Program-made: the position numbers and the translations under genes | Notes under the pieces: model-generated | Told to the model about the DNA's origin: nothing | The model's input: only the letters and a program-made list of their open reading frames with translations | Database searches by the model: none | DNA from: Trebonia sp963811335 | GTDB taxonomy: Bacteria; Actinomycetota; Actinomycetes; Streptosporangiales; Streptosporangiaceae | Reading direction: 5' to 3' | DNA: 64,000 nucleotides | Assembly (NCBI GenBank): GCA_963811335.1 | Contig: CAWERB010000032.1 | Location: forward strand, 62,001-126,000 | In this document: in pieces, positions 24,565 to 33,015 of the stretch | Position numbering within the stretch: the first letter of the stretch is position 1 | How the letters are laid out: each line of letters starts with the position of its first letter

Positions 24565-24610
24565 ATTGGAGGTACTTAGCACCCAAATATGGGTGCTAAG
24601 TACCTCCAAT
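24565..24610. repeat. Perfect 21-bp inverted repeat
   Basis: Bases 24565-24585 and 24590-24610 are perfect reverse complements around the loop AATA. The arm contains GGTACTTAGCACCCA. No T-run follows on either strand. It could be a strong hairpin RNA, an operator or a mobile-element end. Confidence 0.85.
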
Positions 24611-24694
24611 AGATTTCCCGTCCAATTACCGACCCTCAAAGAGGCGGATAACAGCAAGGCTGACTCGGGTATTCGTTATCGGGGTGTGATTAGT

Positions 24695-24708
24695 GACCAT
24701 ATATGGTC
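24695..24708. promoter_or_regulatory. Palindrome GACCATATATGGTC
   Basis: A perfect 14-bp palindrome with an AT core, 29 bases beyond the 3' end of the minus-strand monooxygenase gene. It looks like a regulator site, but no gene starts nearby. Confidence 0.4.
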
Positions 24709-24737
24709 GAAACAACGCCCAATGACGTATCGGTCGG

Positions 24738-25913
24738 CTATGGTCGGCGGGTTTTGGCGGACTGGAGGATGTAGCGGCCCGCCGCCTCGTAGTGTTCCTC
24801 GGACAAGGCCAGGTGCTGGCGGGCGGCTAGCACGTTGCGCAGGTGCCGTTGCATGGGGTTGGAGAGGGCCAGGACGCGGCCGCCGCCGTACCTGAACAGG
24901 TCACTGACGACGTCCGCGCAGGTCTCGACGGCATAGATCGACGCCGTGGTGACGGCCAGCTGGAATTCCTCGCCGGGAACCGTTCCCGCGACAGCGGTTT
25001 CCCAGGCCTGGGCCATGGCCTCGCGGTGAACCGCGCGAGCCGCCTTGATCCTGGTCTCGGCACGGCCGAGTTCCTTGTGGAAGACGGCGCGCTCGCTGAC
25101 GGTGGGGCCGCCGGGGAAGCGGGCGGTGTGCATCGCCAGGTCGGTCATGTCGTCGAGAGCGCGCCGGGCCAGCCCGATGGCTAGCGGTGGCACCTCGTTG
25201 GAGACGAAGGCGGGCATGCCGAGCCGGAACAGGTCCCCGCCGCGGACTGCGGGCATGCCGAGCCGGTAGGTCATTTCCGCCGGCACGAAGACGCCGTCCA
25301 GCGAGAAGTCCAGGCTGCCGGTGCCCTGCAGCCCGGCGACATGCCAGTTGTCGATGACCTCCGCCTGGTCCTTGGGCACCAGGAAGACGATCATCAAGGG
25401 GAACCCGCCGGGCGCCGCCCCGTCGCCGCCCGGTTCGCCGCGGTCCGGCTTGAACGCCCCGATCAGCCAGTCCGCGTGGACGATGCCGCTCGAGAAGGCC
25501 CATCGTCCGCTGACCAGGTAGCCGCCCCTGACCGGGTGCCCGGTGCCGCGGGGCGCCAGCTGGCCGGCCACCACGGGCCGGTCGCCGTTCCCGGTGCCGA
25601 AGATCCGCCGCGCCCCGTCCTCTGGCAGCCATCCGCCGGTGAGCCCGTTGCACCCGGCGCCGATCATCGCCGCCCAGGCCGTCGAGGTATCGACGTAGGC
25701 GAGTTCCTCGATCACGTCGCTGAACTCGACGGGCGGCAGCGGCGTCCCGCCAAGCTCCGCCGGGGTCTTGAGCCAGAACAGGCCGAGCGCCCGCAGGATC
25801 GCGACCGCGTCGTGCGGGAGCGTGCGCAGCTCCTCGGCACGGTCGCCCGCGGATTCGAGCTTCTCCCGGCTGGCCCGGATGCCGGCGATGAGCTCGTCGC
25901 GCAGTTCGCTCAT
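24738..25913 (-). CDS. Acyl-CoA-dehydrogenase-fold flavin monooxygenase (group D type)
   Basis: The 391-residue protein has the three-domain acyl-CoA dehydrogenase fold: LGLFWLKTPAELGGTPL (residues 43-59), WAFSSGIVHADWLIGAF in the middle domain, and VSDLFRYGGGRVLALSNPMQRHLRN in the C-terminal Acyl-CoA_dh_2 domain. This set is typical of two-component oxygenases such as HsaA, which take reduced flavin from a partner reductase, rather than of true dehydrogenases. A paralogue is encoded at 31777-32946. It is the last gene of a minus-strand operon and overlaps the LLM gene by ATGA. Confidence 0.8.
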   Translation of the reverse strand: MSELRDELIAGIRASREKLESAGDRAEELRTLPHDAVAILRALGLFWLKTPAELGGTPLPPVEFSDVIEELAYVDTSTAWAAMIGAGCNGLTGGWLPEDGARRIFGTGNGDRPVVAGQLAPRGTGHPVRGGYLVSGRWAFSSGIVHADWLIGAFKPDRGEPGGDGAAPGGFPLMIVFLVPKDQAEVIDNWHVAGLQGTGSLDFSLDGVFVPAEMTYRLGMPAVRGGDLFRLGMPAFVSNEVPPLAIGLARRALDDMTDLAMHTARFPGGPTVSERAVFHKELGRAETRIKAARAVHREAMAQAWETAVAGTVPGEEFQLAVTTASIYAVETCADVVSDLFRYGGGRVLALSNPMQRHLRNVLAARQHLALSEEHYEAAGRYILQSAKTRRP

Positions 25914-27148
25914 GAGGACACCTCGCTGGCGCTCGGAGTCCGCATTCGCGGACGCACTGTGCTTACTGATTCGCTCGCAAGCTCGCTCATGACGGCGGTC
26001 TCTTCGGCTGTACCTAGCGGGCGGAGCACAGGCATCACCTCGGTAGCGAACAACTCGGCGCTGCGCATTACTTGTTCGTGCGTAGCCGGGCCGATCGCGA
26101 ACAGCCCGATGATCTGCCCGAATCCGCCAAGCTCATCGTAGAGCTCGCCCAGCCGCTTGGCCACGGAGGAGGGCGACCCGACGACCGCCTGGCCGTTAGC
26201 GAGCAGGTCCTCGTAGGAGAAGCCGCCAAGCGGCCGCATCCCGGACGCCAGGACGCCGCGCAGTGACCCGGGCGACATGTACCCGGGCGGTGTCACCATC
26301 TCCGGTGTCTGCTTGAGTCCCTTGCGGTACAGCCACTCGATCACCGGCCGTGCCTCGGCGTGCGCCTGCTCGTCGGTGTCGGCGACGTAGATGGGCACGG
26401 AGAACGCGATCCGCTCCGGGTCGGGCTCGTAGCCGAGATCGGCCGCCGCCTCCCGGTACCCGTCGAACCAGCGCCGGACAATGCGCGTCGGCGCGTATAC
26501 CGACATGTAGGTGTACTTCCGCTCGGCGCAGAACTTCATCGTCTCCGTCGACCCGGCCCCGGGGATGTAGATCGGCGGGTGCGGCTGCTGCACCGGCCTC
26601 GGCCACAGGTTCACGTACCGGTACTCGTAGTTCTCGCCGTACCAGGAGAACATCTCCGGGGACGTCCACGCCTTGATGATCAGGTCGTGCGCCTCGTTGA
26701 ACCGCGACCGGGACTTGGTCGGGTTGACCGAGTGCGCGAAGTACTCCCAGCCGATGCCCCGGACGAACCCGGAGTCCACTCGCCCGCCGGACATCAGGTC
26801 GAGCATGGCGATCTCCTCCGCCACCCGCAGCGGGTTGCCGCGGATGCCGATGGCGTTGCCGAGCACCATGATCCGCGCCCGGGAGGTACGGCGGGTGAGC
26901 GCGGCGGCCATCAGGTTGGGCGACGGCATGAGCCCGTAGGCCGACTGGTGGTGCTCGTTGACCGCGATCCCGTCGAAGCCGAGCTTGTCCGCGTACTCGA
27001 GCTCGTCCAGGTAGCGCGCGTACAGGGCGCTCCCAAGCTCCGGCGAGAAGTTCGCGTTCGGATAGGTAAGCGCCGACGCGGCGTACCGCTCGTCGAAGTC
27101 ATCTGGCAGGTAGGGGTAGGGCATCAGGTGGAAGAAGCTGAACTTCAC
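25910..27148 (-). CDS. LLM class (luciferase-like) flavin-dependent oxidoreductase
   Basis: A 412-residue bacterial-luciferase-like TIM barrel: FSFFHLMPYPYLPDDFDERY at the N-terminus, LGFDGIAVNEHHQSAYG, IMVLGNAIGIRGNPLRVAEE, GRVDSGFVRGIGWEYF and PPIYIPGAGSTETMKF. The FMNH2-dependent monooxygenases of this group act on small organic substrates. The GTG start at 27148 overlaps the hydrolase stop as GTGA. The long upstream open frame is not part of this protein. It stands between the hydrolase and the other monooxygenase gene, so all three probably act in one pathway. Confidence 0.85.
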   Translation of the reverse strand: MKFSFFHLMPYPYLPDDFDERYAASALTYPNANFSPELGSALYARYLDELEYADKLGFDGIAVNEHHQSAYGLMPSPNLMAAALTRRTSRARIMVLGNAIGIRGNPLRVAEEIAMLDLMSGGRVDSGFVRGIGWEYFAHSVNPTKSRSRFNEAHDLIIKAWTSPEMFSWYGENYEYRYVNLWPRPVQQPHPPIYIPGAGSTETMKFCAERKYTYMSVYAPTRIVRRWFDGYREAAADLGYEPDPERIAFSVPIYVADTDEQAHAEARPVIEWLYRKGLKQTPEMVTPPGYMSPGSLRGVLASGMRPLGGFSYEDLLANGQAVVGSPSSVAKRLGELYDELGGFGQIIGLFAIGPATHEQVMRSAELFATEVMPVLRPLGTAEETAVMSELASESVSTVRPRMRTPSASEVSS

Positions 27149-27973
27149 AGGCCGGCTCCGCTCTGTGCCGTGACAAGGGGATGCGCACTCAGGAAGGCCG
27201 CCACTAGTTCCGCGAACTCCGCGGGCCGCTCGAAGTACATGGCGTGGCCGCAGTTGGCGACCTCGCTGTAGGTGGCGTTCGGGATCCGCTCCGCGTATCT
27301 TTTCGCGTGCTCGACCGGGATCAGCCGGTCGTCTGACGGCGCGGCGACCAGCGTCGGCGCGGTAATGCGGCGTAGCCGCCGTTCCAGCTTCGGGTCGTTG
27401 AGGAACGGCGCCCAGCAGAACCGGGCCAGCGCGGTGGCCTCCCGGTAGGCCGCGATGACCACGTCCAGGTCCAGCGGTGCGCCGGGCAGGGGAGCGGGCG
27501 CGGGGGGCGGCGGGTCGTGGAACAGCGTGGTGACCAGCTTGTCCGGCGACAGCAGGAAGAGGTCGGTGACCGGGTGCTCGGGTATCCGCAGCCCGGCGGC
27601 GGACAGCAGCGTCAGCGACCCGACCCGGTGCGGCGAGTGCACCGCCAGCTCGGCCGCGATCCAGCCGCCGAACGACCCGCCCACCACGTGCGGCAGGCTG
27701 AGCCCGAGCGCGTCGAGCACGTCGAGGTAGTGGTACACAAGGTCGTCGACACCTTCGGCGGCGGGGAAGTCGTCCGATTTCCCGAACCCGGGGTGATCCG
27801 GCGCGAGCACCGTGAAGCCGGCCTTCCGCGATCAGCTGGTGGAACGGGTGCCACATCCCGGCGCCGCCGGCCGCGTGCAGGAACAGCACGGGCTCGCCGG
27901 CGCCGCCGCGCAACAGGTGCACCCTCCCCTCGGTAAGCTCAACGAACTCCTCCGCAGGAACTACGTCTGCCAC
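27145..27973 (-). CDS. Alpha/beta hydrolase (apparent frameshift)
   Basis: The N-terminus, VADVVPAEEFVELTEGRVHL and FLHAAGGAGMWHPF (oxyanion turn), is in one frame. The rest is one base over: VLAPDHPGFGKSDDF, nucleophile elbow VVGGSFGGW, LIPVEHAKRYAE (Asp region) and NCGHAMYFERP (His). The break is near 27822-27828 and one extra base explains it. The full product would be about 275 residues. The GTG start at 27973 follows GGAGG at seven bases. It resembles C-C bond hydrolases of ring-cleavage pathways, but also simple esterases. It overlaps the LLM gene. Confidence 0.8.
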
Positions 27974-28135
27974 CGCGTCGCCTCCAACTTGGGTCGCGCC
28001 ACCGCACGGGTGAGGCCAGAATCCTGTCCCCGCCGCGTCCGCGTCAAGCCACGAGGCGGCCCGGCTGCCCGGTCCTGTGGACGGCAACGATCATGGGCCG
28101 CCGCCTTTGGTCTCCACGCAGCACAAGCTCACCCG

Positions 28136-29095
28136 TCACGGCTCACTGCGCTCGCTGAGCCAGCGGGCGATGGCGGTTTGGTCGGCGCCAGGCGACAGGT
28201 CGGCGAGGGCGGCCTCCCACGCGGCCACCACGGCCTCTGAAGCCGCCGCGGGCGTCCCGGTGGCGTGCTCGATGCCGAGAGCGAGCCTGATGTCCTTGAC
28301 CATCAGCCGGATCGTGAACCCCGAGTCGTACTTCTCCGGCAGCACGAAGTTCGGCCACTTGGTCTCCGTGGCGGTGGAACGCCCGCTTGCGCCGTTGATG
28401 ATCTCGAGCATCATCGCCGGGTCGAGCCCGAACCGCCGTCCCGCGATCAGCGCCTCCGAGGCCACCAGCAGGTTCGCCGCCGACATCAGGTTGTTCAGTG
28501 CCTTCACCGTGTGCCCGGCGCCGGAGTCGCCCGCGTGGACCACCCGCGACCCGATGGCGCCGAGCATCGGCTTGAACCGGTTGAACGCCGCGGCGGGGCC
28601 GCCGGCCATCACCGCCAGCGTCCCGGCGCGCGCCCCGGCGACGCCGCCAGACACCGGCGCGTCGAGGAGCGTGACACCCGCCGCGGCGAGCAGCGGGGCG
28701 AGCGCCTGGGTCCGCGCCGGGTCCGACGACGACATGTCGATGACGGTTGCCCCCGCGGGCATGCTGCCCAGCAGGCCGTCGGAACTTCCCAGGTCCGGCT
28801 CGCTGGCCAGGCGGCCGAGCAGCACACGCTCAACGATGTCCGAGTCGGGCAGCATCAAGATCACGGCAGCCGCGCCTTCGCTGACCGCGCCGAGCTCGGC
28901 AACGGCCGTGACCCCGCCGCCCGCGTCCGACGACCCGATGGCAGCGAAGTTCCGAACCGCCTCGGCCGACGTGTCGAACCCGCGCACCTGGTATCCGGCC
29001 GCGACGAGCCGCCGCGTCATCGGGATGCCCATGTTTCCGAGCCCGACGAAGCCGACGACCTCACCCGGCGCCACGCCGCCCTGGTCTGCCGTCAT
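28136..29095 (-). CDS. NAD(P)-dependent oxidoreductase, 3-hydroxyisobutyrate dehydrogenase family (copy 2)
   Basis: The 319-residue product has a Rossmann start GFVGLGNMGIPM (residues 15-26), substrate loop DAPVSGGVAGARAGTLAVMAGG near 163 and the catalytic-Lys helix GHTVKALNNLMSAAN near 193, then a C-terminal helical domain. Beta-hydroxyacid dehydrogenases of this type oxidise 3-hydroxy acids or reduce the matching semialdehydes. It overlaps its paralogue by four bases. The specificity is unknown. Confidence 0.88.
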   Translation of the reverse strand: MTADQGGVAPGEVVGFVGLGNMGIPMTRRLVAAGYQVRGFDTSAEAVRNFAAIGSSDAGGGVTAVAELGAVSEGAAAVILMLPDSDIVERVLLGRLASEPDLGSSDGLLGSMPAGATVIDMSSSDPARTQALAPLLAAAGVTLLDAPVSGGVAGARAGTLAVMAGGPAAAFNRFKPMLGAIGSRVVHAGDSGAGHTVKALNNLMSAANLLVASEALIAGRRFGLDPAMMLEIINGASGRSTATETKWPNFVLPEKYDSGFTIRLMVKDIRLALGIEHATGTPAAASEAVVAAWEAALADLSPGADQTAIARWLSERSEP

Positions 29096-30093
29096 GACGT
29101 GTTCCCTTCCGCCCCTGTGTCCCCGTCCCGTGAGCCACTCGTTTCTTCCCCGCGTCCAGCCGGGTGTTCCCCCTGGGCGCCCGAGTGCAAACGCACCCCC
29201 CCAGCGAGGTCCCCGATCGCGTCCACCACCCGGTTGCTGATCAGTTCCCCGTAGCCCAGGTTGGCCGCCGCGCCGAACGAGGCGAGCGGTCCCGCGGCGT
29301 TGAGGCAGGGCACCCCGAGCTCACGCACGTGATCGACGTAGGCGACCACGTCCTTGGTCATCAGGTTGCTCGTCAGCCCGCCCTCAAGGTAATCGCCCTT
29401 GATGATGTGCGGGAAGCGGCTGGTGCTCGCGTAGCTGACCCCGCTCGATGAGTTGATCACGTCGAGCACCGCCGCGAGGTCGAGCCCGGCCTTGCGCGCG
29501 GCGACCATCACCTCGGCGGTCGCGGCGAGCGTGACCGCGTTCAGGAAGTTGTTGAGCAGCTTGGTGGAATGCCCGGCGCCGCTCCCGCCCATCAGCACGA
29601 CCTTGGCCGCGATCGGCCCGAACACCCAGCGGACCGAGTCGAGCACCGCGGCCTCGCCGCCGGCCATGATCGTCAGCGTTCCCTTCTCCGCGGCGGCGGC
29701 GCCGCCGGAGATTCCCGCGTCCAGGTAGTGAACGCCGCGCTCGGCGAGCGCCGCGGCAATGCGCTGCGTGGAGGACGGCGCGGAGGTCGACAGGTCGATG
29801 AGCACCTGGCCGGGACGCGCGAACGCGAGCAGCCCGTCGGCCGCGGGCCGGCCGCCGAGGACCACGGACTCCACCGCCCGGCTGTCCGGCAGCGACAGCA
29901 GCACCGCCTCGGTCCCCTCGCATACCTCACCGAGCCACTCGGCGGGAGAGGCACCGGCCGACTCAGCCTGGCCAGGCCGGGCGTCAAATCCGGTGACCCG
30001 AATCCCGGCCGCGACAAGCCGCCGCGTCATCCGCCCGCCCATGTTGCCAAGTCCGACGAACCCGATGGCCCGCCCTGCCGCGTCCTGGCTCAC
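29092..30093 (-). CDS. NAD(P)-dependent oxidoreductase, 3-hydroxyisobutyrate dehydrogenase family (copy 1)
   Basis: The 333-residue paralogue of the following gene has GFVGLGNMGGRMTRRL near residue 10, DAGISGGAAAAEKGTLTIMAGG, with the usual Pro of this loop replaced by Gly, and GHSTKLLNNFLNAV with the catalytic Lys. The GTG at 30093 follows AGAGGAG; a longer frame upstream is open but lacks family residues. The two copies overlap by ATGA and probably handle successive or isomeric substrates, or form a heteromer. Confidence 0.85.
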   Translation of the reverse strand: MSQDAAGRAIGFVGLGNMGGRMTRRLVAAGIRVTGFDARPGQAESAGASPAEWLGEVCEGTEAVLLSLPDSRAVESVVLGGRPAADGLLAFARPGQVLIDLSTSAPSSTQRIAAALAERGVHYLDAGISGGAAAAEKGTLTIMAGGEAAVLDSVRWVFGPIAAKVVLMGGSGAGHSTKLLNNFLNAVTLAATAEVMVAARKAGLDLAAVLDVINSSSGVSYASTSRFPHIIKGDYLEGGLTSNLMTKDVVAYVDHVRELGVPCLNAAGPLASFGAAANLGYGELISNRVVDAIGDLAGGVRLHSGAQGEHPAGRGEETSGSRDGDTGAEGNTS

Positions 30094-30169
30094 CGCCGCT
30101 CCTCTCGTCTCGCGTAGCCGCCCGTGTGGATGGGCTATCGGCGCTGCTATAGCGACACCGATGGCACTT

Positions 30170-30997
30170 TCATGCACCTTCGGGTGGATGCCGGTAGGTG
30201 CGCGCGTCGAGCGCGCCGAAGTCCCAGGCGCCCGCGCCGCCGGAGGCCCGCACCGTGGACACGATGGACGACCCGCCGTCCACCGACACCACTTCTCCCG
30301 TCATATAGGAGGCCTCGTCGGACAGCAGGAACGCGACTACCGACGCGATCTCGTCCGGCGTCCCCGCCCGGCGCAGCGGCGCGGTCGCGGCCCGCCGCAC
30401 CATGTCCTCCCGCCCCGCCGGGGTGAACAGCGCGGTCGGCACGATCCCCGGCGCGACCGCGTTGACCCTGATGCCCAGCGGCCCGCCGTACATGGCGGCC
30501 CCGTGCAGCAGCCCGAGCACCGCGTGCTTGGACGTCTGGTAGGCGATCAGGTCCGCGCTGCCGCGCAGCGACGCGATCGACGCGGTGAGCACCACGCTCC
30601 CCGCTGACCCCTGCTCCTGGTAGCGGCGGAACGCGCCGCGCAGCCCGAGGAAGACCCCGCGCACGTTCACCGCCATGACCCGGTCGAACTCGGCGGCGGA
30701 CAGGCCGGGGAAGCCGCCGGCGGACCCGGGGATCCCCGCGTTCAGGTGATGCAGGTCGATACGCCCGAACGAGTGCGTGGCTTCGTCCAGGTACCGCTCA
30801 ACTCCCTCCTCGGCGGACACGTCGGCCTCGACCGCGATGCTCTCCCCGGGCAGCGCCCCCGCGACTCGCCGCGCGCCGTCGCCGTCGACGTCCACCACGA
30901 CGACCCGGCACCCTTCCCGCGACAGCCGCAGCGCCGCGGCGGCACCGAGCCCGCCCGCCGCGCCCGTGACGATGGCGACCTTGCCGTCAAGGCTCAT
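30170..30997 (-). CDS. SDR family oxidoreductase
   Basis: A 275-residue classical short-chain dehydrogenase: TGAAGGLGAAAAL near residue 11, NAGIPG, catalytic Ser in LTASIASL, YQTSK for Tyr and Lys, and SVDGGSSIV at the C-terminus. The ATG at 30997 is three bases from repeat copy D. It is first in the minus-strand catabolic operon and diverges from the flavin reductase gene. Confidence 0.88.
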   Translation of the reverse strand: MSLDGKVAIVTGAAGGLGAAAALRLSREGCRVVVVDVDGDGARRVAGALPGESIAVEADVSAEEGVERYLDEATHSFGRIDLHHLNAGIPGSAGGFPGLSAAEFDRVMAVNVRGVFLGLRGAFRRYQEQGSAGSVVLTASIASLRGSADLIAYQTSKHAVLGLLHGAAMYGGPLGIRVNAVAPGIVPTALFTPAGREDMVRRAATAPLRRAGTPDEIASVVAFLLSDEASYMTGEVVSVDGGSSIVSTVRASGGAGAWDFGALDARTYRHPPEGA

Positions 30998-31000
30998 GTC

Positions 31001-31034
31001 GCCGGGGGGACGCCCCCCGTACCCCCCGGTGCGC
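31001..31034 (+). repeat. GC-rich palindromic repeat, copy D (short)
   Basis: GCCGGGGGGACGCCCCCC followed by GTACCCCCCGGTGCG. It occupies the place where the ribosome binding site of the minus-strand SDR gene should be. Confidence 0.6.
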
Positions 31035-31233
31035 ACCCGATGGCTTCGCCACCGTATCGGGCGCGGTCATGTCTCTGGAATGAACGCCCTTGATCATGAC
31101 CTGGATCGTCTCTCGCCTGGTAGGCGCTGTCCATTGTGGCGGAGCACAGGCCTTTCTGCGCGGGCCGCCGCTAGCCCGCCTGGCCCGCACCGGTTATGGT
31201 CGAAAGATCCACGCAGTTCCTGAGGGAGGCGTC

Positions 31234-31770
31234 ATGCGGGACGGCGGCACCGCGAGCGACGAGGAAGGTCAAGCGGGCGTTCCCGGGTATGACCGGGTCG
31301 ACGCCACCGTCTTCCGCGACACGCTCGCCCGGGTGCCGACCCCGGTGACCGTGGTGACCTCGCACGTCGACCGCAAGCCGCACGGGACCACGGTGAGCGC
31401 GTTCTCCTCGCTGTCCCTCGACCCGCCGATGATCCTGGTCTCCCTCGACCAGAGCTCGGACCTGCTCAAGATCATTCAGGAAGCCGGCCACTTCGGCGTG
31501 AACGTGCTCGCGGCCGGCCAGCAGGCGCTCGCCACCACCTTCGCGCGCAAGGGCGCCGACAAGTTCGCCGACGTGGCCTGGTACATGGACCACGGCGCCC
31601 CCCGGCTGGCCGGCAAGGGCCAGTGGCTGGTGTGCCGCACCGACCAGCTCGTCACGGCCGGCGATCACGTGATCATCATCGGCCTGGTGGTCCACGCGGA
31701 CACCCACTCCTTCGAGCCCCTGCTGTACCGGCAGCGCGCCTTCGGCACCGTCACCCACATGCGGTCTTAG
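31234..31770 (+). CDS. Flavin reductase family protein
   Basis: The 178-residue product has the flavin-reductase-like split barrel: RVPTPVTVVTSHVDRKPHG, TVSAFSSLSLDPPMILVSL, FGVNVLAAGQQALATTFA and a late GDHVIIIGLVV. Such proteins reduce FMN/FAD with NAD(P)H for partner oxygenases. GAGGGAGG lies seven bases before the ATG. The acyl-CoA-dehydrogenase-fold oxygenase that begins six bases downstream is the obvious partner, as in HsaAB. Confidence 0.88.
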   Translation: MRDGGTASDEEGQAGVPGYDRVDATVFRDTLARVPTPVTVVTSHVDRKPHGTTVSAFSSLSLDPPMILVSLDQSSDLLKIIQEAGHFGVNVLAAGQQALATTFARKGADKFADVAWYMDHGAPRLAGKGQWLVCRTDQLVTAGDHVIIIGLVVHADTHSFEPLLYRQRAFGTVTHMRS

Positions 31771-31776
31771 TAGCCC

Positions 31777-32946
31777 GTGGTCGTGGACGACAGCGGAGCC
31801 ATCAGGGCGAGGCTGCTCGCCGCCATCGGGGAACGGCGCCCAGAGTTCGAGGCGGCGGGCGAGCGGGCGGAGTCGGAGCGGAGCCTGCCGTCCGGCACCA
31901 TGGCCACGCTCCGCGAGCTCGGCGCGTTCTGGCTCAAGACGCCCGCCGAGCTCGGCGGCACGCCGCTCGACCCGCTCGACTTCTGCGACGTGCTCGAGGA
32001 GTTCGCCTACACCGACGGCGCAACCGCCTGGGCGGTCATGGTCGGCAACGGCGGCACGGGGACGGCAGGCGGCTGGCTGCCTGACGCCGGGGCCCGCCAG
32101 GTTTTCGTCCCCGGCCGGCCGCGCCCGCTCGTCGTCGGGACGCCGGGACCGCGCGGCACGGGACGGCCGGCGGCCAGCGGGTACCTGGTCAGCGGGCAGT
32201 GGTCCTTCGCGAGCGGCTGCAGTCACGCCGACTGGCTGATCGGCGGCTTCCGGTCGGCCGGCCCCGACGGCCAGCTGATGGTGGCGATCGTGCCTGCCGA
32301 GCAGGCCACGGTCATCGACAACTGGCGGGTGGCCGGGCTGCGCGGCAGCGGCAGCTTCGATTTCCGGCTTGACGAGGTCTTCGTCCCCGCGGAGCTGACG
32401 TTCGAGCGAGCCGCCAGCGCCTGCCGCGGCGGCGCCCTGTTCAACGTGGAAGCGCACGTCTTCCTGTCGAACGAGCTGCCGCCGCTGATGATCGGCATGG
32501 CCCGCCGCGCGCTCGACGAGATGTCCGGCCTGGCCGGCCAGGCGCGCATCCCCGGCGGACCCGCGCTGGCGGACCGCCCGGTCTTCCACGCGGAACTCGG
32601 CCGGGCGCAGACCAGGCTGCGCGCGGCCAGGGCAGCGCACCGGGAAGCGGTGGCGGCGACCTGGGCCGCCGCCCTGGCCGGCGCCCCGCTCGTTCAGGCA
32701 CTGCCGCCGCGGATGCACACGGACCTGACGGTCGCCTCCGTCTTCGCCGCGGAGACCTGCGCGGACCTGGCCGTGACCCTGTTCAGGTACGGCGGCGGGC
32801 GGCTGCTCGCGCTGTCGCAGCTCATGCAGCGCCTGCTGCGCGACGTGCTCGCCGCCCGCCAGCACATCGGCCTCAGCGAGGAGGCCTACGAACGAGCAGG
32901 CCGCGAGCGCCTCGCCGCGGGAATACCTAGCCCGCGTCCGCGTTAG
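31777..32946 (+). CDS. Acyl-CoA-dehydrogenase-fold flavin monooxygenase (paralogue)
   Basis: The 389-residue protein is similar along its whole length to the one at 24738-25913: LGAFWLKTPAELGGTPLDPL, WSFASGCSHADWLIGGF, WRVAGLRGSGSFDF and LFRYGGGRLLALSQLMQRLL. It probably uses reduced flavin from the reductase encoded immediately upstream. The start is GTG at 31777, since MVVDDSGAIRARL gives the family N-terminus; the ribosome binding site is poor, so translation may be coupled to the reductase gene. Confidence 0.82.
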   Translation: MVVDDSGAIRARLLAAIGERRPEFEAAGERAESERSLPSGTMATLRELGAFWLKTPAELGGTPLDPLDFCDVLEEFAYTDGATAWAVMVGNGGTGTAGGWLPDAGARQVFVPGRPRPLVVGTPGPRGTGRPAASGYLVSGQWSFASGCSHADWLIGGFRSAGPDGQLMVAIVPAEQATVIDNWRVAGLRGSGSFDFRLDEVFVPAELTFERAASACRGGALFNVEAHVFLSNELPPLMIGMARRALDEMSGLAGQARIPGGPALADRPVFHAELGRAQTRLRAARAAHREAVAATWAAALAGAPLVQALPPRMHTDLTVASVFAAETCADLAVTLFRYGGGRLLALSQLMQRLLRDVLAARQHIGLSEEAYERAGRERLAAGIPSPRPR

Positions 32947-32952
32947 AGATAC

Positions 32953-32964
32953 ATGCAAACGCAT
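32953..32964. promoter_or_regulatory. Palindrome ATGCAAACGCAT before the LLM/MarR operon
   Basis: ATGC and GCAT flank AAAC, in an AT-rich stretch 52 bases before the LLM start. A MarR-type regulator lies in the same operon, so this may be its site. The arms are short. Confidence 0.35.
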
Positions 32965-33015
32965 ATAACTGAGTGAGCTAAGGCCACCGCTGCGGATGCC
33001 AGGGAGGCATCGGAC

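Larger units (their letters stand above)
23930..24737. other. Long stretch without a recognisable gene
   Basis: About 800 bases between two convergently transcribed genes. None of the small ORFs here resembles a protein family and none has a good ribosome binding site. The stretch holds a 39-bp tandem repeat (24218-24373), a 46-bp hairpin (24565-24610) and a 14-bp palindrome (24695-24708), and its right end is clearly more AT-rich than the surroundings. Confidence 0.6.

Noticed and set aside
24262..24579. 105-codon ORF across the tandem repeat
   Set aside because: Openness follows from the 39-bp unit being a multiple of three; there is no homology and no good start.
25910..28087. One 725-codon fusion of hydrolase and LLM protein
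   Set aside because: The joined frame reads the middle of the hydrolase in a wrong frame. Hydrolase motifs in another frame and the GTGA overlap show two separate genes.
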